Assembly (NCBI RefSeq): GCF_947387555.1
Contig: NZ_CANDNZ010000007.1
Span: 124,001 to 188,000 of the forward strand
Direction: 5' to 3'
Source of the DNA: Thalassomonas sp. RHCl1
GTDB taxonomy: Bacteria > Pseudomonadota > Gammaproteobacteria > Enterobacterales > Alteromonadaceae
DNA: 64,000 nucleotides
Shown here piece after piece: positions 36,118 to 42,990 of the stretch (positions are counted from its first letter, which is position 1; the number at the start of each line of letters is the position of its first letter). The notes below the pieces were generated by a model. That model saw only the letters and a program-made list of their open reading frames with translations, was not told the DNA's origin and did not search any database. The position numbers and the translations under genes were made by a program.

Positions 36118-36267
36118 TTATTGTTTGGTTTTGACCTCCAACCGGACAAATCTTGCATTACAGAAAAAATTATCCCGGTAGTAAGGTCTATCCGGCGGAT
36201 GCCTATATTCATTACCAGATCTCACCCGATAGCACTCCCCTATCAAACTGGCTGATTTAGTCGGGAC
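36118..36267 (-). pseudogene. Unidentified C-terminal gene remnant
   Basis: A 49-codon open stretch with no start codon at its beginning. It includes SLIGECYRVRSGNEYRHPPD and ends NARFVRLEVKTKQ. The pattern faintly resembles the end of formylglycine-generating-enzyme/C-type-lectin folds, but this is not secure. It borders other gene fragments, so a decayed gene is plausible. Confidence 0.25.
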
Positions 36268-36279
36268 TTACCTAGATAG

Positions 36280-36429
36280 TTAATATCCCAGGCGTTCTTC
36301 TATTCGGCTCAAACTGATCGGATTAATGCTGATATAAGCAGCTACCTGATAATCGGTTAAGCGCTGCTTCAATTGGGAAATTGCTGCGAAAATAACTGGT
36401 ATATCTAGGTGGGAAGGAGCGATATCAAA
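36280..36429 (-). pseudogene. C-terminal fragment of a Crp/Fnr-type regulator
   Basis: An in-frame stretch on the minus strand without a start codon. It reads QRLTDYQVAAYISINPISLS then RIEERLGY and stop. That is the recognition-helix end of Crp/Fnr-family regulators (typical form: TQYQVASYLGITPESLSRIRK). The first 230 or so residues are missing, and the 5' part runs directly into the BrnT fragment on the other strand. It is a decayed remnant and not a working gene. Confidence 0.6.
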
Positions 36430-36581
36430 CTATAGGTATGACAGAATTTAGTATCCTTATGGTTGTCTATACCATAAGAGATAATGCCGGTGTCGTACGC
36501 TTGATTAGCGGCAGAAAAGCCAATAAACGTGAAAAGCGCGTTTACGATTTAGGTTTTTTAAAACCTTATAAGGAACCCTGA
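36396..36581 (+). pseudogene. BrnT toxin gene, 5'-truncated
   Basis: The reading frame from 36396 encodes GGKERYQTIG, then VVYTIRDNAGVVRLISGRKA and NKREKRVYDLG, the C-terminal two-thirds of BrnT-type RNase toxins (DUF4258). The usual first 30-40 residues are absent because the frame closes at 36393, where it meets the Crp-like fragment. An internal ATG at 36438 could give a 47-residue product lacking the N-terminal strand. The antitoxin-like gene starts two bases after its stop. Probably inactive. Confidence 0.7.
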
Positions 36582-36583
36582 TA

Positions 36584-36778
36584 ATGTCGATTAAACGAAT
36601 CAAGCTTGAAGATGTTGAAAAGTCAAAAGGGACAACAGATAAAGCAGTTATAGATAATATGACAGAAACCGATATTAGTGAGGGCATATTAGCTGACATT
36701 GACTCCCCTAATTTAATAGATAAAGAATTGAAGGAGTTTAAGCAGTTTCCCAAGAAGGGCGAAAATGAAAAAGATTAA
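36584..36778 (+). CDS. BrnA-like antitoxin paralogue 1
   Basis: A 64-residue acidic/basic protein with RIKLEDVEKSKGTTDKAVID and NMTETDISEGILADIDSPN, matching the N-terminal toxin-neutralising part of BrnA-type antitoxins. The ribbon-helix-helix DNA-binding end seen in longer BrnA proteins is not evident. It starts two bases after the truncated brnT and overlaps the next paralogue by 14 bases. About 40 percent of its first half matches paralogue 2. Confidence 0.6.
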   Translation: MSIKRIKLEDVEKSKGTTDKAVIDNMTETDISEGILADIDSPNLIDKELKEFKQFPKKGENEKD

Positions 36779-36950
36779 ATTAGAAGATGTTAAAAGTAGT
36801 AGAGGGACAACAGACTGGGCTAAAGTCAGGAGGCAAACTGATGATGACATTGTGCAGTCTGCATCAAAATCAAAAGATGCTCAGTTGCTAACCGAATTGG
36901 AATTGGAATTGACGCAGTTTTACAGAATTGAAAAAGAGCCTGGCGTATAG
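36765..36950 (+). CDS. BrnA-like antitoxin paralogue 2
   Basis: A 61-residue protein with KKIKLEDVKSSRGTTDWAKV then RRQTDDDIVQSASKSKDA, the TDW...DDDI motif typical of BrnA. It is a tandem duplicate of the preceding ORF, sharing KIKLEDV and RGTTD/KGTTD. AAGAAGGG lies just upstream of its ATG, inside the previous coding region. It may neutralise toxins encoded elsewhere, since the local toxin is broken. Confidence 0.6.
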   Translation: MKKIKLEDVKSSRGTTDWAKVRRQTDDDIVQSASKSKDAQLLTELELELTQFYRIEKEPGV

Positions 36951-37261
36951 TAACGACACTGAAATGTTTTGGCTCAAACTTCATTTGAACTCAAGGCGCA
37001 TTGAAGGCATTAGGACGTAACTTTTTACCATATATTTTCTCATGTAAAGCTAGAAAAGGTTATAAATCCGCATTTGCACCGTAAAGCTGGAAAAATTCAG
37101 TCTTTTAACGGGCAAATACATAAATCTAAATAAACTATTGATGACGTGATAGTAAAAATGTAGATTTGGTAAATTACAGACTATTAAGTCTGAAATTACT
37201 TTGGTGAAAATACAGTTTTTTTTCTGGGCTAATAAAGCTATTAAGTACATGAGTGCATCAA
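36951..37261. other. AT-rich intergenic region of the accessory island
   Basis: No gene is supported. Base composition turns clearly AT-rich here, unlike the mannan genes to the left. A 102-codon frame on the opposite strand (37050-37358) overlaps the next gene, has no ribosome site and is not accepted. Confidence 0.4.
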
Positions 37262-37786
37262 ATGAAATATGGAGATTTGACAAGAATTGGCTTAGATAGA
37301 ATTGATATGTCCTCTTCCATAGCAAGATTGCGAGAAGAGTTTTCTCTAACCGCCCCACCTTCTGTAATAGAGCAATTTTATATAGATCATAGTGACGATG
37401 AGAGGTTTCAAAGGCTGTATAGCCATATTGACCTAACTATGATCAAATGGTCTCTAATAAATGTAGAAACTAAGCACTTTTTAGAGCTTACAAACGAGGC
37501 AACGTGCTCAGAGTACATGAATGAAGTGGCTGAAGATGCATCGAACTTTGAGCACATTGGTGAAGATGTAATATCTTGCATTGATAATATTCGCAAGCAT
37601 TGGAAGAAGAATGGAAGTTGGGTTACTCCACCAGTGTTTATAAACGGAAATATTTTACAAAAACCAAATGATGCGGTATATCACCTGGTCGAGGGGCATA
37701 CTCGGGTAGGGTGTTTAAAAGGTTTGGCAAAGTACAAAGTTATAGATATCGCTGACACTCACGAAATTTACTATGGACAGTATTAA
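37262..37786 (+). CDS. Hypothetical protein with ParB-like substrate loop
   Basis: A 174-residue cytoplasmic protein starting at ATG 37262. Near the C terminus it has PNDAVYHLVEGHTRVGCLKG, which resembles the GHTR box of ParB/sulfiredoxin-like nucleotide-binding domains (form: vEGHtRl). The N-terminal two-thirds are not recognised. Codon use is AT-rich like its neighbours, suggesting acquisition as part of the island. No partner gene is apparent, and no clear Shine-Dalgarno sequence is seen. Confidence 0.6.
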   Translation: MKYGDLTRIGLDRIDMSSSIARLREEFSLTAPPSVIEQFYIDHSDDERFQRLYSHIDLTMIKWSLINVETKHFLELTNEATCSEYMNEVAEDASNFEHIGEDVISCIDNIRKHWKKNGSWVTPPVFINGNILQKPNDAVYHLVEGHTRVGCLKGLAKYKVIDIADTHEIYYGQY

Positions 37787-37877
37787 AAAGAACCATGACA
37801 TCTCACGACTGGACTTCCGTGCTGTGCCTCTGGCCCATTATTGAAACGTGGTATGACTCCCCACAAAGGAGGTTAGC

Positions 37878-38756
37878 TTGGAAGCATTTAAGCAATATTT
37901 AGATGACTGTACAGAACGGAATAAGAACCATCTTAAGGAAATTCCTTTCATTTTGGAGCAATATCAAAAACTAGATAAAATTGGCGGAGAGTTATTAAAA
38001 GATATGTTTAATAGTTCTCTGTGGATAGTTAAGGGCATTCAGTCTTATATATTAATAAGAAGTATTAATGAACTAAACGGAAGTATAACATTTTCACTAG
38101 CTACCAAGAAAACAGCCCCTGTTGAAACGTTGTTCCGTATTTCTTTAGAGCATTGTATTAATTTGCTTTATATTTTATCTGATGAAGATAATGCAAGGGC
38201 AAGAAGTTATTTAAAAGCAGCCATTACAGGAATGGAATCAAAAGCAGCAAAAGGAAATAGAAGAGCTGTAAAAGACAATGATTTATTCGATCAGCTAGGT
38301 ATGAAAAAACGCCTTGATTTTGTTGAATATTTGAAAAAGGAAAATCCAAACTTATTTACGGATAAAGAATTAAATTGGCCTAATGCTTTTGATCGATTTA
38401 AAGCTGTTGGTTGTGAGAAAATTTATAGAACTATGTATGCCACTGCATCAGATTCAATCCATACAATGTCTGAAGATGTTATTAATGCAATTATGGTTCA
38501 TAATTCTCCCCCGGAAATACGTGGCAGTATGGCTGATTCTGTAGAGAGTTATAAATTATCTTTTAGTGTTTATTTGGGGTTATTTTCTCTAAAGTATTAC
38601 TGCTGGATTTTGTTTGCTCTAGCAAAATCAATTAACAGTACTTCTATTGCTTTAATAGATGAAATCGAAAATGAATTAATGGAAAAAATAATCTCCCATG
38701 AATTAGAAACTTTAGATGAGTTAACGGGGAATCCATTTAGGGATAATTACAGCTAA
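37878..38756 (+). CDS. DUF5677-like hypothetical protein
   Basis: A 292-residue helical protein. It starts at TTG 37878, chosen because a perfect AAAGGAGG lies five bases before it and no ATG fits. The segment TLFRISLEHCINLLYILSDEDNARARSYL near 76-104, and later ATASDSIHTMSEDVINAI near 190, match the general layout of DUF5677 proteins. A C-terminal hydrophobic stretch (LSFSVYLGLFSLKYYCWILFALA) could be a membrane helix or a buried core. Such genes occur in defence or mobile islands, but no function is established. Confidence 0.65.
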   Translation: MEAFKQYLDDCTERNKNHLKEIPFILEQYQKLDKIGGELLKDMFNSSLWIVKGIQSYILIRSINELNGSITFSLATKKTAPVETLFRISLEHCINLLYILSDEDNARARSYLKAAITGMESKAAKGNRRAVKDNDLFDQLGMKKRLDFVEYLKKENPNLFTDKELNWPNAFDRFKAVGCEKIYRTMYATASDSIHTMSEDVINAIMVHNSPPEIRGSMADSVESYKLSFSVYLGLFSLKYYCWILFALAKSINSTSIALIDEIENELMEKIISHELETLDELTGNPFRDNYS

Positions 38757-39077
38757 TAAGGTTATCAATTACACGCACTTTAGGGCTGGATGCAGCAATA
38801 CTGTACAAAATGATCATTGCTTTAGCTTGAAATAGATTAATTGTATCAACGAGGGGATGAATAGAATCCTTTTTGCTACTGACGTAAGAACAACTATATT
38901 TGATGCTTAACAAATCATTAGGTGCACTTGAGATTATCTTGTTTTGTGCGCGATATATAGAAGGTCTTGAAACTCCTTTTGAAAAAAGCATCTGAGTTGA
39001 TAAGCAAAGCAGGACAGCAAAAAACTGTTATTGATCTAAGTCTGTTTGAAGTAAGCTAATAAAGCTAATAAGGAAAG
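38757..39077. other. Intergenic region, possible decayed frame
   Basis: An 84-codon minus-strand frame at 38737-38991 overlaps the end of the DUF5677-like gene and lacks a ribosome site. It contains SSKKDSIHPLVDTINLF, faintly like the DUF5677 helical segment, so it may be a remnant. Nothing else was recognised. Confidence 0.3.
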
Positions 39078-39650
39078 ATGTCTGATAAATCTATAATTTC
39101 AATAAGAAATGGTGCTATTTCATCAATCATAGCAACAGCTAGTGTTGCTATTTTTGTTTTGTTTAAAGAAAAAGCATTGAGCTTTTTGGCATGGCTATGG
39201 AGAGGAATTGAATGGGTATGGAATGCGTTCATTTCTGATTACGCAATGCCCGGATATCTGATTCTTCTTATTTCAATCTTTGGGTTAATTGGCATATTAA
39301 CCATTTATTTTAATTTACGTGGACAAGATGACCCCCCTGAGCATGAATTATATGTTAGTGACTTTATCCATGGTGCTAAGTGGAGGTGGGATTGGGTAAA
39401 CAACCGAATTAAACATCTTTGGTGCTATTGCCCTAGCTGTGATGGAGAGTTAGTTTATGACGATAGTTCTTGCGATTACATGAGAAGATCAATCTATGAC
39501 CCAGTAGAGAAACAACACACAAAATTCATTTGCGAGAAATGTTCTCGGACTGTGGCATCAATTGAAGGCGGTAACAAAAGCTATGCTACAGGGGCTGTAG
39601 AACGAGAAATCAGAAGAAAGGTAAGAACTGGTGAGTTTCGAGACGTATAG
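39078..39650 (+). CDS. Membrane protein with cytoplasmic zinc ribbon
   Basis: A 190-residue protein with two transmembrane helices (about 11-40, covering SIIATASVAIFVLFKEKALSFLAW, and 56-79, GYLILLISIFGLIGILTIYF). A soluble domain follows with two CxxC pairs, CPSCDG near 130 and CEKCSRT near 163, forming a probable zinc ribbon. AAGGAAAG precedes the ATG. No family was recognised. It is AT-rich like its neighbours. A sensor or effector role is possible but unsupported. Confidence 0.65.
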   Translation: MSDKSIISIRNGAISSIIATASVAIFVLFKEKALSFLAWLWRGIEWVWNAFISDYAMPGYLILLISIFGLIGILTIYFNLRGQDDPPEHELYVSDFIHGAKWRWDWVNNRIKHLWCYCPSCDGELVYDDSSCDYMRRSIYDPVEKQHTKFICEKCSRTVASIEGGNKSYATGAVEREIRRKVRTGEFRDV

Positions 39651-39855
39651 TTAACGGTGCAGGACACCCACAAATTAAAACTGCTCTGATGCCAATATAA
39701 CTTTATCGAACAATTATGTTGTAATACCCCCAACAAAAAACAGGCAACACAAAGGAAAAATATAAAGATACCAGCATACAGCCAAGGACAATAACCCGAC
39801 TCCGGCTATACTGAACAACAAGCGAACGATAACTCAGTTTAAAAAGGATTTTAAC

Positions 39856-40852
39856 ATGAGTGAAATTATTCTCACTAACCAACTATTAGGCCGCCAGGCC
39901 TTTAAAGAACAATGCGGTATAGAGCTTAACCAGCTTAAAGATATTCATGGCCGCACACCTGAATTTGCTATTGGTAATACCCCTTATCTGTTAGAGCCTG
40001 CTTCCCCCTGGCAATAGTAAACCAAGCGTTGCCGGATTAAGCGCCCTTAACCAGCTTGCGCCTATGTATATTTCCCGGGATCTTGCCAACCTGTCCTTGT
40101 CTTTTGGCTGTGAAGATTTATTAGCTCTGGCTGAACTAAGAAAAAAGCTATCTGAGTTTGGTGTTGGAACTATTGGGGCTTCAACCGGCTCTTACGGTAA
40201 CCGAGTCAACGATTTTCTCAAAGCAGTACAAAAATACCAAGATGCTTTAATGCAATACCGGGAGGCTATCGAGGCCAAGTCCCCCCATAAGCTTGCTGCA
40301 GAGCAAAAAGCCAATCATGCTTATAAGGAGTTACAAACAAAATTTCATTATGAAATGGAATCGGCAACGGCCCAAGTAAAATCTCGACGCGGTACGGCAC
40401 TCAGCAATCTGGATAGAGGTAAGAACATCGTCAGAAGCAGCCGTAATGTCACTAAACTTGATGTTACCAGCCAGGCACAAGCCAGCGAGCTTGTTCAATT
40501 TGCCAAATACACCAAACTGCTAGGTAACGGCCTGGCTGTCATCGACTTTACCAGCCGAGTGGGCAATATCCAAAATATCCACAAAGCAGGTGGCAACTGA
40601 CACCGACAACTATTCATTGAGTCCAGTAGTTTCGTTGCAAGTGCAGCGACAGGTACTGCTATATTGAATGCCGGAGGTTATGGGCTTAGCTTATTAATGG
40701 TGGCAACTCCGGTCGGCTGGGTCGGTTTAGTTATAGGCGGTGCTCTTGTCGTCGGTGCCGCTGCGGGAGCATCAATCGGAATGAACCATTATGCACAAGA
40801 CAAGAGCGAAGGTGTATATGATGGCATCATGCAATGGATATCAAACTTATGA
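39856..40852 (+). pseudogene. Disrupted toxin-like gene (frameshift and in-frame stop)
   Basis: Three pieces form one ancestral gene. The first, from ATG 39856 with AAAAAGGA upstream, stops at 40017. Dropping one C from the CCCCC run at 40004-40008 joins it to the frame of the 40064-40600 piece (...LLEPASPGNSKPSVAGLSA...). That piece ends at TGA 40598-40600, and the same frame continues to 40852. Repaired length is 331 residues: a helical, charged middle (YQDALMQYREAIEAKSPHKL and onwards) and a C-terminal glycine-rich hydrophobic hairpin (AGGYGLSLLMVATPVGWVGL, VIGGALVVGAAAGASIG) like those of pore-forming antibacterial effectors. The next gene overlaps its end, as immunity genes often do. Toxin identity is inferred. 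Confidence 0.65.
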
Positions 40853-41223
40853 CACTTGAAGAAATAATATTTGCTTTTGTCCTTGCTGGTTCTATTTTAT
40901 CAGCAATGCTCTGGGTGCTTTTCGGTCAATTAACCGTAAGAAAACTCAGGAAAAATCCAAAAACAAAAGAAGCCTTAGGCATGGAATATGCGAGCGGCTG
41001 GGATATTGTGAATGTTGCATCAGCATTAGCAATGCCCCGGAGCTGGAGCCGGAAATTAGAAAAAAGTCCGCTATCTTTTCTTCATGCAAAGTCTGACTTA
41101 TTATTTGAAAACACAAATAAATTTGATCAAATTCTTGGAGCAACCTTTTACTGGTTGTTGATGGCATCTGGGCTTAGCGGTGCTTTGTTAGTTTTTTTCA
41201 ATTTTTTAGGACTGATAGATTGA
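40849..41223 (+). CDS. Two-helix membrane protein, possible immunity protein
   Basis: A 124-residue inner-membrane protein whose ATG (40849) overlaps the stop of the disrupted toxin-like gene as ATGA; ATG 40834 is an alternative. Hydrophobic helices lie at about 5-27 (IIFAFVLAGSILSAMLWVLF) and 96-122 (ATFYWLLMASGLSGALLVFF), with a basic cytoplasmic middle. Overlap with a pore-former-like gene and location in the membrane fit an immunity function. No sequence family was recognised. Unlike the upstream gene it is intact. Confidence 0.6.
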   Translation: MTLEEIIFAFVLAGSILSAMLWVLFGQLTVRKLRKNPKTKEALGMEYASGWDIVNVASALAMPRSWSRKLEKSPLSFLHAKSDLLFENTNKFDQILGATFYWLLMASGLSGALLVFFNFLGLID

Positions 41224-41668
41224 AAGGAGAGCGGAGCTATTTGTGAGTGCTCTATTATAAGTGCGGACATAGAAAGTTTTTTATTTCAAGGTATTGTTGT
41301 GCGTTAGGTAGTTTTGACTGTCCATGTTTATCTTGGGGGAACTAACTTCCGCTTAGTGCCACTTTTTGGCTTAAATAAAAGTATGATTAGGGCCAATTTA
41401 GACTTTATAGAATTAAACTAGCCCCGTAATAGTTTTCCTGTCGTTATTTTTAATTAACTTTATCTGTTTTTATTATCTTTGGTGAGAGATTTTCCTTTGT
41501 AAAGACACAAGTGATAAGTGAGGTGGCAACGGTTTTTTGGCCTTACTCCATTGTCAATCGTGTCGCCATTGGCAGTGTTGTAAAAAGTAAGACCTGGCCT
41601 CATCAGGTTTATAGATGTAGAGGTAAGTGTTATTTGATAGTTATCCTACTAATATAAGGAGTTACAAA
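41224..41668. other. Intergenic region, nothing firm
   Basis: About 445 bases of AT-rich DNA between the possible immunity gene and the hydrolase. An in-frame ATG-less extension of the hydrolase frame to 41627 is not used. No terminator or repeat could be supported. Confidence 0.4.
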
Positions 41669-42574
41669 ATGATTTACGTTTTTTCCAATAGAAACATTAT
41701 CAAGAACAATTCATGGCTGGGAGATGGATTTAACTCTGAGGGAAATGAAAATATAAGAGTGGCGAAATATATTTCAGGCTCAACGAAAAAATTAAAATTC
41801 TTTGAAGAAAATGAGAGTGGGATTCTTCCGTCTAGGCAAGTGATAAATGAACTGGAAGAAAGTGATAAGCCTTGCTGTATTTTTCTCCATGGATTTAATC
41901 AGTCTTTAACTAAAAATATGAAAAAATGTGAAGAAATAGCATCTTATGGTGTTAATGTTATAGCATTTTCTTGGCCGTCAAATCCCGGCCCGCAAAAGTG
42001 GTGGTGGAAACTAAAAGAATATAAAGCGGCTAGACAAAACGCTAGGCGTTCAACAGTCGCACTGGAGCGTTTTTTTGATAAATTTAATGATTATATGGAA
42101 GAAACCGGAAGTATAACGAATATTCAGTCAATGGTGGTTCATAGTTTAGGAAATTATCTGCTTGAGTCCTTTGTTTCCGGGCGGGGCTATGAAGGGCAAA
42201 CATCTTTTTTGAAAAATATTCTACTTCATCAGGCTGATGTTGATAGTAAAGGTCATGAAATTTGGGCTGACAAAATTTCGGAAAGCTCTAGAGTTATGGC
42301 TACGATAAATGAAACAGATGATGTTCTTGATTTTTCAGATATTATTAATCCAGACAGGCTTGGGAATACTCTTGAGAACCTTAATTCCGAAGTGATTAAG
42401 TATTTTAATTTTGGCAGACTTGATGAGGCTGATGACAAGCATAGGTTGTGGATTAATCCTGTGACTAAGACTGAAAGTGTAAAGTCATTTTTTCATTCTG
42501 TTTTTACTGGCAAGAAGGTAAAGACTGGCCATTTAGCGTTTGACTACAGAAGAAATTGTTTTCACTTTGAGTAA
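41669..42574 (+). CDS. Alpha/beta hydrolase, DUF900-like
   Basis: A 301-residue protein with the alpha/beta-hydrolase layout: CCIFLHGFNQSLTKN near 76-90 (oxyanion-hole HGF), GVNVIAFSWPSNPGPQKWWW near 103, the nucleophile elbow VVHSLGNYLLES near 155-166 with Ser in HSLGN, a probable acid in HQADVDSKG, and a late histidine in KTGHLAFDY near 286. The start at 41669 follows AAGGAG by seven bases; the earlier in-frame start is ignored. The fold matches DUF900-type esterases. It may be a lipase-like effector or a housekeeping esterase; the sequence does not decide. Confidence 0.78.
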   Translation: MIYVFSNRNIIKNNSWLGDGFNSEGNENIRVAKYISGSTKKLKFFEENESGILPSRQVINELEESDKPCCIFLHGFNQSLTKNMKKCEEIASYGVNVIAFSWPSNPGPQKWWWKLKEYKAARQNARRSTVALERFFDKFNDYMEETGSITNIQSMVVHSLGNYLLESFVSGRGYEGQTSFLKNILLHQADVDSKGHEIWADKISESSRVMATINETDDVLDFSDIINPDRLGNTLENLNSEVIKYFNFGRLDEADDKHRLWINPVTKTESVKSFFHSVFTGKKVKTGHLAFDYRRNCFHFE

Positions 42575-42593
42575 AATTGTTTAACAAAGCCTG

Positions 42594-42625
42594 CCAGAGG
42601 GAGCAAAAGCGTTGCTTCGCTCTGG
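42594..42625 (+). terminator. Hairpin after the hydrolase gene
   Basis: CCAGAG/CTCTGG (42594-42599 with 42620-42625) and an inner AGCAA/TTGCT form an interrupted stem, followed by TTTT. It probably ends the hydrolase transcript. TTTAACAAAGCCTGCC just before it is reminiscent of integron attC arms, but the matching right arm is poor. Confidence 0.45.
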
Positions 42626-42932
42626 TTTTCGGCCCCTGCCAAGGGTGTTATTGATATAAAATATAATCTCTCCAGTTAGCTGTAATAGCTAATGTCTCTT
42701 TTGTGGCTTGAGTTCAAATGATGAATGCAACGCTATCCTGATTTTAGGTACGTAAGATCGAGCATGAACCGATATAACAGAAATAAACAAGGGATAGTAT
42801 GATTTTGGGGGCCAAGCAATAACATCCCTGTTTGCTTGGTATTAATGGTATTGCTCCAGCATTGATTCCTGAGGCAATACCTGTTTCATGAAAGCGTACA
42901 TTTTAAATACCGGGGTAATCGCGGGCTTTACC
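42626..42932. other. Intergenic region between the island and the TonB receptor
   Basis: About 300 bases without a gene. The accessory island probably ends here, before the returned mannan locus genes. No direct repeat marking the island edge was found by eye. Confidence 0.35.
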
Positions 42933-42988
42933 CTGGCTATCAGGTGCCAGCTCCTGCATTACGTGCTGGAACCGGGCCTGATAGCCAG
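42933..42988. repeat. Large perfect inverted repeat after the TonB receptor gene
   Basis: CTGGCTATCAGG (42933-42944) is matched by its exact complement at 42977-42988, with CCAGC/GCTGG extending the structure inward. It starts three bases after the receptor's stop. There is no T-tract on the minus strand, so it may protect the mRNA 3' end more than terminate. Confidence 0.6.
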
Positions 42989-42990
42989 TG

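Noticed and set aside
37050-37358. 102-codon minus-strand frame
   Set aside because: Overlaps the ParB-loop gene, AT-rich and without start signals; likely chance.
38737-38991. 84-codon minus-strand frame
   Set aside because: No ribosome site, overlaps the previous gene; resemblance to a DUF5677 helix is too faint to call.
41314-41330. GTTAGGT box resembling an integron core site
   Set aside because: A single seven-base match with no partner arm within reach; expected by chance.
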